Below are positions 11,469 to 23,697 of a stretch of DNA of 64,000 nt, in pieces; the first letter of the stretch is position 1, and each line of letters starts with the position of its first letter. The notes beneath the pieces were generated by a model. It saw only the letters and a list, made by a program, of their open reading frames with translations. It had not been told where the DNA came from and ran no database searches. A program made the position numbers and the translations under genes. Source of the stretch: Armillaria gallica (lineage: Eukaryota > Basidiomycota > Agaricomycetes > Agaricales > Physalacriaceae); NCBI GenBank assembly GCA_037576215.1, contig JBANDB010000014.1, positions 1,550,001 through 1,614,000 on the forward strand. Direction: 5' to 3'.

Positions 11469-11998
11469 TGTTAGAGATGTGCCAAATAGACAAGATAACT
11501 CACATGAGCAGAGGTCTGCAGAGTGCAGAGTGTATGGGCTTTGGCAAAGCTATTAGCAACATCACTCTTGAGCTGAAGCTCTGAGATTGGATTGTAGAGT
11601 GGAGTCCATGGAGAGTGAAGGTTTGGATAGTGAAGAGCTAGTCCAACAGAGTGAAAGCTGTGGACTTAAGAGCAATGGAATAGACTTAGAGTCAAAGAGA
11701 AGTTTGGCTAAACCAAGTTGATATTCAAACTGAGTATCTATAATTAATTCTACAGTATATATGAGTAGGTAAATCCAAGTCAGAGTCCAATGGAATCCGA
11801 TGGAGGTCTGTTCACTACTGGATTCAGGTTCTAGATTTAACATGTGAAATAGTAAAATAAAATGGAAATAAAATATTAAATGGAGCAGGGTAAATGGTAA
11901 GTGGCTAGAGGCCACAGAGGTCTGATAGCGAAGTATGTTGATATGAAGTCTATGCTTGAAGTCAGTGTGAAGCAGAGGTCTATGGCATGCACATAACA
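11469..11998 (-). repeat. LTR family A, copy b, probably solo
   Basis: 530 bp with intact ends: in element orientation it begins TGTTATGTGCATGCCATAG at 11998 and ends with CACATCTCTAACA at 11469. No polypurine tract or gag borders either side, so it is best read as a solo LTR left by LTR-LTR recombination. Flanks are GCATC on the left and GCACT on the right, similar but not an exact 5-bp duplication, so the insertion is old or has been rearranged. Confidence 0.8.
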
Positions 11999-12327
11999 GC
12001 ACTGTAAATAAAGAGTAGACAGAGTTGGACAAAGAAAAACCAGATGAAAGAACCTCTGTTAGAGTTGTTTTGCCTATGTAGCATATTTTTGTGGTCTTAT
12101 ATACTGTAAATAAAGGAGTATTACTATAATAGAGTAAAGTGCGATAAGTAATAAAAAAACAGAATAATGAATAGAAAGACAGGATTCCTGCAGTACAGTA
12201 AAGGATAAAATGATTAAAAGAATAGAAAGGAAACAAAAGTACTGACATGACATAGCCGGTATGAATCTCCTACATACACTCTCCAATGCTTTCCAAGAAG
12301 GCATCCCAAGTTATGCTTTGTCAAGGC
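11999..12327. other. AT-rich spacer without a recognised gene
   Basis: A/T-rich sequence next to LTR copy b. Minus-strand open frames exist here but are hydrophobic, of low complexity, and match nothing I know. Confidence 0.35.
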
Positions 12328-13043
12328 CTAGGCAGTATTGCCATCTATAGCCAGTGTGTCTGTATCCATCACGTTGCTAGCAGGCAGAGCATCGGTTGGG
12401 ATAGCGTTGCTGGTAGCTGGACTCTCCTCTAGTGCAGGAGAGAAAGTCAGTTTGACAACATGAAGGGAATAACTCACATTTGGCACAGTTGTGCTAACAT
12501 CCTCTCTTGCCATGTGCAACACAGTTCTTGCGACATTGAGACACAGATGCTTCCCCCCATATAGCTCATTAGGCTGTATCCCACTCCTGTTGGTTGAGAA
12601 TGTGTCCTCCTCCTGGCATCAGTAGAGTACCATCCCTGCTTCCTTGAGCCTTAGCTTTCCTCTTGAGTGACATGGGTGGAAAAATCTCGTTAATGGTAAC
12701 TCAAATATCTGTCAGTGTTTTGATAGTGGAGCCTCATTGTACTGGAAATCTACTGGGTGCTGCCTCTTTCTTATTCCATGCAGCTGCAAAGACCTTGTAC
12801 CCTGCAGGCTCAACCCAACCTGAAGGTATGTCTCCTTTAGCTAGATGATTTACATGTTTGATGTAGAGGATTACTTGCTCGCAGTGGAAGCCTATCAGCC
12901 CTTTGCTGGTCTTCAGTGCAATTAAATATAGGCCTAAGCAGATGAAGTTCATCAGGACTGGGAGGAGAAGCATAGATACAGTTGTGAATAGAGATGTGAA
13001 AGGTGAATAAAGAGGAATCAAGCTCGTCAATGGCAGTGGTCAA
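12328..13043 (-). pseudogene. Unidentified coding-like relic
   Basis: On the minus strand from about 13043 down, several adjacent pieces look like former protein: PDELHLLRPIFNCTEDQQRA, then IKHVNHLAKGDIPSGWVEPA leading to KVFAAAWNKKEAAPSRFPV (about 12870-12735), and a Ser/Pro/Thr-rich acidic end (about 12520-12328). Composition is more GC-rich than the flanks, and the pieces stay on one strand in consistent order, with stops and frame changes between them. I do not recognise the family; a retroelement Gag or a host gene fragment are both possible. Confidence 0.35.
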
Positions 13044-13787
13044 GCCACATGGGGATAGATGGGTTGTTCAGAGGAAATTAAGGCAAGAATGGATTGTGTC
13101 GAGATTCTGATAGATGAGTGATGGACAGGGAAGTACAGAAATATAATGGCCAGTGAAATAGCTTGTCAAAATTTAATCCTTCTTAAGACCCAAGAGTCCC
13201 TCCCCAGCCCAAAAACCCAATGAAAATTTCTTTCTCCTCCATCCTCCTTCTGAAAGATTGAGGCCATAGTCAATATCAATGGCCCCTAGAAAAAATCCAG
13301 GCTCATTATCTAACAAGCCTGCAGTCTCCTTCAATTCAGAAATATTTGTAATTACAAGTCCAGAGTTTATGAAGGATTTGTTCTTGTCTATAGAATCAAA
13401 TAAGGTTTAAGTGCTGGCATCTGATCCTAACATATGTCAACAAAGCACTTTCAGCACATATGTCTTTCTCGTTTCTCATTCTTTTTAGTATATTTTTTGA
13501 ACAGAATATAATTTTTTCATCATTGTTTATGCATCCATTATGTTTGGTGTCCATTCAAAGGTAAGTGGATGGAGTCAAAATATTCGTCTTGTGCTGCTGC
13601 CTTGCTGATGTACTATCAATATGGACAAACAAAGAGGGCCTCTGGGATATATCTATTTTCATCATTTTTGCATCTTAATATATATAGTTTCTTGCTACAA
13701 ATGTTTGTTTTAGATCCTTAGATATTGAATGGTAATAAAATTAATGAGATATTGTGATATCTAGCTTGCCCAGGACACATTTCTCCT
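13044..13787. other. No gene seen
   Basis: Mixed AT-rich sequence. One short GGCCAGTGAAA near 13151 recalls the ends of the pogo-like element at 5740 but has no partner. Nothing else could be supported. Confidence 0.4.
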
Positions 13788-14388
13788 TATATGCAGGCTT
13801 TTACAATTAACATGCACAAACAACAATGTGGCTTTCCAGTGGCTTATGACGTCCTTGTTCTACCTGGTCATTCTGCTAATGACATCATCCTTTTATATGC
13901 CAATGGAAGATACCAACAGCTTGCTGATGGCTTCTATATTTGCAAGCATTGTTGTCAGGCATGGGTTTTCCTTTCTCTGCCTTTTACCTCCATGATCTCA
14001 ACTGGGTATATATGAGTTCATATATTTTGAGTTTTAATATGCAATTTATTTGTGCAATATTAGTTTTTCCTTCTGAGAGTATGGCTTGCCTCACTAAGAA
14101 CTTGTGAGAAAATAATATTTTGAGTCTGTCAAGTGCATAACAAGATCAGCTGTTTGTTGCAAGACAGCAGTGAATGCACATAAATCTAAATCAATAGTGT
14201 TTTCTCATCTTGCAATAGCTGCAAATTCTGATTTGCTCATACTGTACATTGCACATGAGGTTGGTGCTGGAGGAAAGGCCAAACATGTCAACTGCACCAA
14301 AGAGCCCATTGTAAGTATTGCAGGCTTGAACAAGACATCAAGAATGTATATTAATTATATGCACCAAGAACTATTACAAGTTCTATGA
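13788..14388 (+). pseudogene. Unidentified coding-like relic
   Basis: Two plus-strand pieces look like parts of one old gene. The first (13791-13965) reads FTINMHKQQCGFPVAYDVLV and then SANDIILLYANGRYQQLADG, ending with YICKHCCQ. The second (14170-14386) reads SIVFSHLAIAANSDLLILYI, then EVGAGGKAKHVNCTKEPIVS. They are separated by about 200 bp that could be a decayed intron. No domain is recognised. Confidence 0.3.
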
Positions 14389-14443
14389 ACAATATGTACT
14401 GCATAAGCTTTCTTCCTACACCCATCCCAAGAAATACAACAGT

Positions 14444-14916
14444 TCAATACCACCACAGTCTACACTCAACATGATTTTTCACATGGAAAAATACATGGTC
14501 ATCAATCCCATCTTCCACTCTGGCCATATTCCTCTGGTTGTCAAATAATTCATCGGACACCCAAAATCCACCATAATGCAGGCATAAGGCCTGCTCCCCA
14601 GTGTACACATTAAATGCTTTTGCCATCTTGTGTGATGAAGTGTGGAAAGTATGGGAGTATTCTTGCCATCTATAAAACTCCATCGTATTTTGTCAATTGA
14701 CTGAAAGGCGATACTCACCTCACTACCCAGTGAATGTGTCTTCCCTTCAGCCTCGCCTTGATCTCTCTTTTCTGTTGCCATAATGCCAATAATAATGTCC
14801 TCGTCTGTCCTCATCTCCTGCCAATAATTTACTATGGTCTTATCACACTGTCGATGACACCACACTTGACTGTATGATTGATGTGATATGTTACTATCAG
14901 ATTGAGATCTTTGCAC
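14444..14916 (-). pseudogene. Unidentified coding-like relic
   Basis: Minus-strand sequence with two overlapping frames that each look partly protein-like: ATEKRDQGEAEGKTHSLGSE followed by VSIAFQSIDKIRWSFID in one, and WQEYSHTFHTSSHKMAKAFN followed by GEQALCLHYGGFWVSDELFD in the other. The most economical reading is one protein with a frameshift at about 14665. It has a local composition unlike random AT-rich DNA. No family is recognised. Confidence 0.3.
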
Positions 14917-14929
14917 AAAGGATACTGGG

Positions 14930-16590
14930 GGGCAGGTGTTGTTGAGGATCCTAGATAGATATATGATCCTGTAGGGTTAGTATTTCAAAATCATCCTGGT
15001 CAAAATAAACATACCTGATCAATATTCACTCCTACGACCAGTCTTGGGAGCCTCGCCATATCTCAGGCCTAGGTGAACAGTCAGCAACAAAGACACAGAC
15101 TACATGGGAATAAATTCATGTAGTGAGACGGTATTAAATGGAACTCAGGTGTCAAGAGCCAGGTTATTGATTTCTGGCCTCTATAGATCACAATTTACAG
15201 AGTTCAGCAGGAGAGGCGGTCTAATTTGTGCTTGGAGGTGTGTAAAACACAGGCCACACTGTAGTCTTGAGTCTAGAGAAATGGTTATAACTACAAACTG
15301 ATTAGGCTACACAGTGATTATTAACCAGCACCAAAAATGAGGCCTCAAATCAGTATTACTGGGGAAATTTTTAAATTTTGGACCCAGAAAAAGCACCAAA
15401 TGGTGCTTATATTGCTTTCTGTAAATTTTGCTGGCATATCATTTAGCTTATATAATGCTGACAGGACTGCCACAGCCAAAATAAGCAGACATGGCTCTGG
15501 TGTGGGTGCAACTGTAATTGCTGTCCTTCCGCTCATCATGCATGGCTATAAAAAATTCTGTGGGCATGGAAAATATATTTGATTGTATTTTTGACCTCTC
15601 CCTGCATGCACACTGCTTCTTTTGGCTGGATGTGTCAGAGCAAACCAGAATGTACTTATTATGGGATTATATCAATTCAAATTCAGCAGTTGGAAATTTT
15701 TTCAAGCCTTCACTGAAATTTAACATATTTTTGGCATGTAATTAATTAGGTTCTCTGATAACAGAATAAGGATATCATATGTATATCCATACTTGCACAG
15801 GTCAATACACCTTTGTGAATCTCAATTTTAGCCAGAGAAATACAATCTCGACAATTTTCAGACTTTGCCAGTATTGCAGAATTTTGGACCAAACTAGATT
15901 TCACAAAACAAATGACTTCAATCATGGGCTGACTACATTTTGCGAAGCAGGAGAAAGTATCTAGAAGTCTTTATGTATGGTAGATTTAAATACCATGTGA
16001 TTTCTGTAGCTCTCAGTGTAGTATCCATGCTATAATATGCATATTTAACTAAAATCATATTAAAGTCATTAGACGGAGTCAATCAATAACTACTACTGAA
16101 TGCAGGTTAGGCATAGTCAAAAATCTCTACACTCTGTATGTGCTTATATCAATGTATCAGGATGGATCAGAACAGTAAGTTGTGTAGGATCATATATAAT
16201 ATTGAATATATGATTGATTTTTAACTGTCCATGACAATACATAGATGTATGAAGGAGATATACTATTGAAAAAGCCCAAAGTGCAAGATTTTTACAATTA
16301 AAGAGCCCTTATCTAGGGTCCATCGCATTCCAATACTCTAAGATGTACATATGTATATAGAGTCTACTGATAATTGAATATCCCAAACCTTTTTGGGACC
16401 TCAGAGGGAGTGATTCAAGCTGTAGATGAATTCTGAATGTTCATCCCACTCACATGATCATTATGGTCCGACCAACCGAGCAGTGATTGAGTGGCTGTGC
16501 TGGTTCTTTTGTAGTCTTTTACCACCACATTGAAAACAATGTTGCACCTCCACTCACTCAATAGCCCTCTTTTGGGCTTCAGACGGTATG
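14930..16590. other. No gene seen
   Basis: AT-rich, with short open frames only. None carries a motif I can name. No inverted or direct repeat was evident by eye. Confidence 0.4.
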
Positions 16591-17724
16591 TACTGTGATT
16601 TTTTGACACTTACTATTATTTTTAGGTGCTTTTTACACATCCGGTGGCCTCCAGAGCCTAGGACAATGACCATTCCAGCCCTACACCCATGCACAAGCCC
16701 TACACAAGGCAGCATGAGGTGTAGCCACACACAACCACCTACATGCCCACCGCTATCAACGACAACCATGCCTGCCCTGATACCAAGTACCAGCCCCAAT
16801 TCTGTATCGACTGTGCAGCACCCTCTGCATCCACATCCAGGCCAATCGCCCTCGCACATGAGATTCAATGACTAAAACGATGATCACTACACTTGAAGAT
16901 CCAACATTGACCATCATCTGTAGCTGTGGTAGTGTATGGATGCTAATTTAGCCAAGCCATGACAACAACAAACTGGATGACAACAATGATAGGAGAGACC
17001 ATGAGAGGCTCAGCAATGGTGCATAGCCATGCTGTATAGTAGGATTAGGCTGTGGGGGACAGTCGAGGGTACAGGAGAGCGGGGAAGGGCTGGAAAGGTT
17101 GAGCAGAATAGTGGGAGGAACGTTGAGATCCCGACAGTTGACCAGGACGACAGTAATTATGCTTGTCAGGACTTCGAAGGAAGATATGAGGACACTCCCA
17201 ATGTGCCAGTAATCATGGCTATTTGATCACCCCAATGCTCACCACTGCCTATACCATCTCTGCCAAACATCAGGCTGCCGCTGCCCGCCCAGGTCACCTA
17301 ACCCCACACTTGTGCATCTCCCATTATTTGAGTGGGGTAATACAGTTGTAGGATCCGCATTTACTCCCGACACTGCTCTCACCGCCTGCCTGCCTACCAT
17401 CCTAACACCTGCCTTTTCTGGTGCATACCACCCACTACAGTGGCTTCAGTCACCCAATGGTCTCATGGTCTCTATTTTCAACTATAGCAAATCCAATAGT
17501 GGACATCATTTTTCTCTCCAACCTCACAATCATCATCAAACAGCTATTGACCCCCACCCTCCACCTTTTCAGTCTGGCACCAGCAGGCACTGCTCCCATA
17601 CCCCTCCAAACCATTGTGTCTTGATAATGAAGAAATCTACAGAACTATCTCCACACTGCCTGTGCCTGCCATATCCATCAACACCCTGCTGTGGCCTGCA
17701 ACATTGTAGGTCTTTTTAAAAAAT
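16591..17724 (+). other. More GC-rich block rich in Pro/Thr/Ser codons, unidentified
   Basis: C-rich sequence within AT-rich surroundings. In plus-strand frames it gives Pro/Thr/Ser-rich low-complexity protein (for example HPCTSPTQGSMRCSHTQPP) with stops every 50-130 codons, and no domain. The base composition suggests a segment of different origin, either a young insertion or the relic of a Pro-rich gene such as a retroelement Gag. Confidence 0.3.
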
Positions 17725-17941
17725 ACTCTCTGTATACATTACGATAGTTAAATATATCTCATTGACACAATCATATAAGGCTCTGTAGTTTAGGTGTTCA
17801 ACTATGTGTTTTCGATGTTTCTCTCACCTGGAATTATCAGTTTGAATACTGATCCATGCCATTATTTTGTCCAGGTCTATTTCAAGAAAATATAAATGTT
17901 ATCCTGACCTGACGTCTTGCATTCAGTTGTTACTGTGGGCA

Positions 17942-18330
17942 GTAGGGCTGTGCAGAAAACCTATGGGGGGTGTAATATACTATTTTATACCAACCCCTCT
18001 CCAAGGGGAGTGTTTTGATATGGTAATTTACTGTTACTTGCCTATCACATGTATAATCACATGCCTGACATGTGTCATTTGCAAAAATCTCTCAGATTCT
18101 TCATCTTCATATTCTTCTACCTATTTTTTCTTCTCCTGAAGTGTGATCTATTGAAATTTACTAAAGAGATGTGTTGAACTGCAATAGGATTGACTATAGT
18201 AATAATATTGCAGCTCAAATGTCATCACATGACAGGTAAGTTACTTCAATGAAAACCCCTCCAGCAGGGGAAGGTAAATTACCTGTAACTAACCAGTAAC
18301 TTACTGGTCTGAAACCCTAGTGAGCGGGAC
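17942..18330. mobile_element. Probable fold-back element (hAT-like MITE?)
   Basis: Two arms near 17992-18055 and 18228-18280 are imperfect inverted copies: CCCCTCTCCAAGGGGAGTG followed by a TTACTTGCC block on the left, and its reverse complement type (CCCCTGCTGGAGGGG, then AACTTACC) on the right. Outer ends CAGTAGGGCTGTG (left) and CACTAGGGTTT (right, reverse complement) are similar, of the kind seen in hAT elements. I found no convincing 8-bp target duplication, so class and borders are uncertain. Confidence 0.4.
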
Positions 18331-19879
18331 ATTGGGACTGTGATGGCTCTCAGCTTGAAACATATTTTTGCTGTTATGACATTAATTTATTACTCGAAAC
18401 ATTGAGCACAGGAGCAGGAATTTGAGCAAACCATGATCCTGACCTTCATAAACCATCTTACCAAAATGGGTTGTGGCAGTGCCTGACTAAGCCTATCCAT
18501 TTTGAATTTTTTTTAAATGCTTCATGAGCAATATTTTGAGAGCATAATTGATTGCCTGGCATCTATTACAGAAAATTGTTTTATATTATAGGTTTTGTAG
18601 GCTGGGTCCCTATATATAGTGGGTTCAGGCATATATTTTATCCTGTGGTTATAACCACTCCATTTAGCCTAGGGCTGCAGCCAAGAGTCATTCAATGAGG
18701 AAAATAAAAGATAATGTCTGACATCCAATTGCTGATAGTCCAGAGGTGTATACCCTTGCTGACCTAAAAGGTGAATTTGTATTGTCGAACTCAAGACTGA
18801 TTTCAGGTGACAGTCTTCTGCATCACTGGATACCTGGAAATGAATCACAGACAAGAATCTACCAAATAGACGTGCCAAGCAGAACATTTTTAATACACAG
18901 TCAAAACCAAAATATCTTAGTGCTATCATGCAAAATCTCCAATAAGAGCATACCAGAAGTTAGATAGCTTATATATTGTAGATGATATTTGCTCCTTGCT
19001 TCAGTACAAAAGAGATTCAGATTTAGCTACCCTGCCAATAGTAATTGATACTAGGACAACCTCAAAGTTCACAAGACATGCTTGTTGTCAATAAAACATT
19101 CATGTAGATACTGTTGACTTCAATGATGTCACTATCAAAACAACCATTACAGTCAATGATGTCATCACCAGACCCAAGTACCAGCTACTACTCTGCCCGT
19201 ATATCAACATAGACATCAACAAAAAGTGAGACATTTCCTTTTATGACACAGCTTTGTGAACTGCTAATCTGATGAGTGACTCTAAATACTACCAATTGAC
19301 AAGTTCATATAAAACTAAAAATAATTTTCTATTATTGACTTTCTTGCAGCCAAGATGCCCTCTTACAGACAAAGAATGTAAGAAGATCGCCAGAGAGAGG
19401 AAAGCAGCTCAACGGTACCATGTACAATTCTCAATGTTGTTTAGAAGACAAGTTAACCATTAATTCATAGAGCTTCTGCAAAGGCACATAACATCAATTG
19501 AAGTCTGTCTGACAGTTTTCCCAGTATACTGGAACCAAAACTGAATACCAAAAAACAACATGTGAACATAGCACCAGCTGATGTTCAATTCATGAAACAA
19601 ATTACAGCAGACAGTGGGGATGGTTCATTTGCCTAAAAATTTCTAGAACCAATAGACTCAAGTTTTATCCTTTACATGCCAAGTAATCCATCTGAAGTTA
19701 TTGTGCTTCTCTATTTATGTCATTATACTTCTACATGAGAATACTGTCTTATTTAATGGTAGCTTTTAATGTGGCTGCCAGTGCAGATTACCATTTCCCA
19801 CTTGTGACAATAATGCACCCTAAAACAGGATAAAGAGAGAGGTGTGTTGTATGTATGCTTGTGTCATTGTAAATAACAG
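18331..19879. other. Region upstream of the DOT1 relic, possible decayed exons
   Basis: No complete gene. Plus-strand bits near 19350-19460 (PRCPLTDKECKKIARERKAA) and near 19605-19705 (a stop-containing FLEPIDSSFILYMPSNPSEV) are protein-like and lie just before the DOT1 relic on the same strand, so they may be its N-terminal exons. The rest (18331-19270) shows nothing I can name. Confidence 0.35.
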
Positions 19880-20847
19880 AATGTTCCAAAGTTTCCTCTT
19901 GGTTAGACCAATAGATGACTTGGACTATGACCCAATGTCTGAGCTGGAGTCGACAATTACTGTGTTGCTTAAAGGCACCAGCATTTTATCTTACTTAAGA
20001 CAGTCCATTTTCCTAATTCATTTCTTATAGCCACATTGATCATAGAAGAGATGGAGATGCATGATGGTGAACATGAGGTTTGGATAAAATTTTCTCTATT
20101 TGCACACTTACAGACTAGCACTCTACAGAACATGTTGGCTCCACTTAAATGTGCTGAGAAAAACTACGATGTACAAGCTTATCTAGAGGAGATAGGAAGA
20201 CATGTCGCTTGTATCCAACAGACTCCATCTATCTTGTTTAATGATAGCACATATCAAAATATTATTGAGGCTGGATACTCAAGAGTTGTTAGGCCACACT
20301 ACTGCAGTCTGAAAAAATACAAAGTGGGTGAGAGCCAGCGATATGGGGAGATTTGCTCAGTGTTAATTGATAATATTGTTGATGTCACAGGGATTGAGCT
20401 ACGTTCCACTTTCGTTGATCTCAGATCTAGAGTTGGAAATGTCTGCAGCCAAATCAGCTTGAAGACTGGCTGCAGGTGTTATGGTGTAGAACTCCTAGCA
20501 AATCCTGCTCAATTGGCCAGAGCTTTGTTGGAGCAGATATATGTCTTCTCTTATATATGAGGCTATGAACACAAAGGACAGGTTGACCTACATCATGGAG
20601 ATATGAGGATCAATAATACCACTATGTCTGCCATCAGGGAAGTAGATGTCATCATCTATATCAACAACTTCAAATTTGAGCTATCTTGTGTGTATATTTT
20701 TCCGCATTTGTTTTACATTTATCTTACTCAGACATAGTGAATCAAGAGATCAGGCAAATTTTGGCTGCAAGTAATCTGTGTGATGGGGTCAAAATCTTTG
20801 CATTCAAGTCACTAGCTGCATTTGCAGATATGGACTTGACAACCTGA
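19880..20847 (+). pseudogene. DOT1-like histone H3 Lys79 methyltransferase relic
   Basis: DOT1 enzymes use S-adenosylmethionine to methylate Lys79 of histone H3 in nucleosomes. One exon (about 19880-19960) gives FLLVRPIDDLDYDPMSELES. The main exon (about 20030-20560) holds the Dot1 fold: YGEICSVLIDNIVDVTG, the cofactor loop FVDLRSRVGNV, then GCRCYGVELLANPAQLARAL, which follows the family's GIE/NP-A pattern. After a TGA at 20558 (probably an old Trp) come GQVDLHHGDM and the IINNF-type motif (YINNFKF), then a good intron (about 20689-20733) and DGVKIFAFKSLAAF. Family members have DLGSGVGN in the cofactor loop; here both Gly are Arg (GGA to AGA), which should abolish cofactor binding. Decayed copy of a chromatin gene; the normal gene must be elsewhere. 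Confidence 0.8.
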
Positions 20848-21187
20848 AATGTAAAGTTTATGCTCTGTCATGGTTGGGAATTGTTGATGCTAACTTTGTC
20901 TCTTAGCTGAACAATATCATAAACTTCTGTTATGTCAAAAAAGCACAGAAATATCCTACTTTGACTGGAGAGTACATGCAGTGGTCTGACCAGACAATTA
21001 CTCTGTATCTTCACATTGTGAACAGACAGTGACATGAAAACAGAGCAGGAGAGTTTGATTGTATGGTAACAGAAAGACAGATCTCTCAGAGCCAAAAGAA
21101 AGAGATAAGGAGAGTAGCAAGAAACAATGGTATCTGATTGTATTTGCATGCAAAACCAGATACAATGTTTTTTTTAAATAATTGTAC
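20848..21187. other. No gene seen
   Basis: Spacer between the DOT1 relic and a minus-strand LRR-like relic. Open frames here carry no recognisable motif. Confidence 0.4.
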
Positions 21188-22312
21188 TCAGTTAACGAGA
21201 GGTGGTAAAGTGTCTATCCCTTCATATATAAGTTTTTTGAATGCACATTTGATATGAGCTAACAAGCAGTCTCCAAACCCAGTAAAAAGGTGATAGAATA
21301 CTGATGCTCCCATTGATGCAGATAGTGCTACCTGAACACATATTTCCAATATGTGATTGAGATTAATAGCCATGCCAACTGACTATCCAAGTGACCAGAA
21401 TCATTCTTTGAGTATCTCTTTCAATCCTGCACCATGGAGAGTGATAGTCAGCAACCTTAACTTCCTAAGGCTGCACCTGCTAAAGATCTTACAGACTGCC
21501 TTAATATGACTGGTATCCACCTCCAGACACAGTTGATCTAGTCTTGTGCTGTTTGCCAGCCAAGCTGAGGGGGTGGCACTCATAAAATGGTAGTCTGCAT
21601 ACAATAAGTATAGTGTAAACAATAAGCTGTTGCACTTGCCATTTTCACATTCCAAATTTAATAGCTAGTCAGCTTTTATTTGTGACCACAGTAGATTGGT
21701 CATAATGGTGTCAAAACAGGGTCAAAGCTCACATATCAGAACACAGGTATGATTTCTAATTATATGCATCAACCTGGCTTGGACGAAGTCTGACAAGTCG
21801 GATAACTGACAGCTTGTGGAAGATGGTGCAATCTTTATGCAGATAGTCTTGGAACTGGATAAATCCAAGCAATATAGCTTTCAATGACAGAAAGACAGAT
21901 GGAATGGCCAATATATCGAGCCAACTGATTTGAACATTATGAAGATCAAAGCAGCAAAGCTTTGATGACTGAAAACCATGAACAATTGAGTTTAGAAATT
22001 GGTGCTTGAATACTCACAGACACATTCCTGCAAGCCAGTTGAAGATATAAAAAGATATTTTAATAGTCACTGATCTGGAGATCTTGTAATCCAGACAGGT
22101 TCTTCAGCATGTGAGAGAAATCAATGTGCTATGCAAGGAAATGACATGAACCATTGATGGGATGCTGCTGAATAATGAGATTTTTCACTCTGGCATTGCA
22201 TCTAGCACCATCAGTAAACCGAGAACCAAGCAGCTCTGGCCACCAATATGTCATCTCCTCGAATAAGACTTCATAGCTGAAGTATGACAAATCCAAGGGG
22301 GTTCAAATATGA
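21188..22312 (-). pseudogene. Leucine-rich-repeat (F-box-like) relic
   Basis: Read from about 22290 downward the minus strand gives a patchy but coherent protein: YEVLFEEMTYWWPELLGSRF, then HMLKNLSGLQDLQISDY, then after a frame change KLCCFDLHNVQISWLDILAI with SLKAILLGFIQF, and later LEVDTSHIKAVCKIFSRCSL followed by KLRLLTITLHGAGLKEILKE. The spacing of Leu residues and the L-x-L-x(2)-V-x-I pattern resemble the leucine-rich half of mushroom F-box proteins, which select targets for ubiquitination. No F-box itself was found. Many stops. An A14 run lies just beyond, at about 22312-22325. Confidence 0.42.
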
Positions 22313-23322
22313 AAAAAAAAAAAAAGAATATAGGGTTGATTAAATATTTTTGTGCATTGGCGCTGAACCTATTTACCTCCATGTGACCTGTATGATGTCA
22401 TTCTTAAGCTTATTCTGACACATTTTAGCATATTTTTTGCACAAAAGTACTTGTATGATAAATATCTTGATGTTTTTGCACACAGTCTATATTCTATTGG
22501 ATGTATATTGCAAAATTGGTTCATTAAGGTATTTGACATCATCATGATGCAGTAAGCATTGATGCCAAAGAATGCTGGTGAAGATGTCTATAAAGCCAGT
22601 TATCATACTCTCAGAGGTAAATAGCATGCACCATGGTATGTATTACATTGAAATTTATCTGTAACATCTCTCAAAAAGTTGTTTTTAAGCCCAATAAGAG
22701 AGGTCAACTTTTTTTTTTTGGGCCTGCTGACCCAATCTACCTACCTACCCGGTGTGCCAGGCTAGCATTCTGATACCCCCTTGGACAAGTCTCTGCAGTA
22801 TAGTGCAATATTTTGGAGGGCCTGTCAATCAACAGGCAGATCTGCATCAAAGTTTGGAATGATTTTTGTCCATATGTCAAGCAGAAGATAAGACACTAAC
22901 ACGTCTTTCAGTATATATAATATTCATCAATTACATGATTTATGACACACTTGTTTCACTTGTCTATGTATAGATCAGTCCACAGGGACCTATAGGTTTC
23001 TCAGTTTCAGTATTGGAATCACATGCTTAAATGCTATCTTACAAACCTGTACACAAAAAACTATCCAAATGTTTCACTTGAGGAATGTAGTAGTACAAAA
23101 GAAAACTGTATATATAAAGAATGAGGATACTGATATATGGTTGTTTTCTCTGCCATCAGTATTTCCCAGTGCTGGTCTATCTACAGTCCGAATACATGGA
23201 CTCATATATGCCATGGTTTGCTAGCGGCTGGCCTTTCAAGTGCTGAGTATGTTAAAGTAGTCCTGAATTGTGATCAGACACTCAGCATCAGTGTATGGTA
23301 GTCAAGTATGATCTCCAGAAGC
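22313..23322. other. No gene seen
   Basis: Starts at an A-run, then AT-rich sequence with a T-run near 22710. Nothing supports a gene or a bounded repeat. The right part borders the Gypsy-B integrase tail and may hold its untranslated 3' sequence. Confidence 0.4.
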
Positions 23323-23697
23323 CTATTCCACCTGGAAAATAGCTCGTTCACTCTTCCTAACATTTGAGACAACATTCAAGACTTTTCTTTTTTTCTTGAG
23401 AGGTTTGGTGAAACAAACTTGAGAATCTAGTTGACCAGGAAAGAGCCTATCATCATTTGGCACATGTACATGCAACAATGACCCATGAAATACATTATGG
23501 ATACTCCATTGTTTGAGGTCAGGAGAGAGCCTCACTTTATACAAGCTGTTGCCAAAGTCTCATGAGATTTTGTAAGGTCTAATGAACTTTAGAGCCAATT
23601 TCAGAGCCAAGCCCTTAGGCAGAGAAATATTCTTTGTGGACAGGTAGACAAGATCCTCTGTCATGAGTGGAGACACACAACAATATCTATTGGCATC
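23323..23697 (-). pseudogene. Gypsy-B integrase C-terminus
   Basis: The end of a Ty3/Gypsy polyprotein. From 23697 downward: a stop, then SPLMTEDLVYLSTKNISLP (about 23675-23620), KGLALKLALKFIRPYKI, YKVRLSPDLKQWSIHNVFH and GSLLHVHVPNDDRLFPGQLD (about 23540-23430), the standard SH3-like and GPF/Y-region arrangement before a chromodomain. The chromodomain is replaced by a Lys-rich tail (KPLKKKRKVLNVVSNVRKSE). It continues in register from the end of the 345-residue frame at 23698-24735. Confidence 0.85.

Noticed and set aside
16588..16875. Pro/Thr-rich 95-codon frame as a cell-wall protein
   Set aside because: No signal peptide and no anchor; stops follow, and the composition may only reflect C-rich DNA.
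22312..22325. A-run as LINE poly(A) tail
   Set aside because: No LINE reverse transcriptase or endonuclease sequence upstream on either strand.
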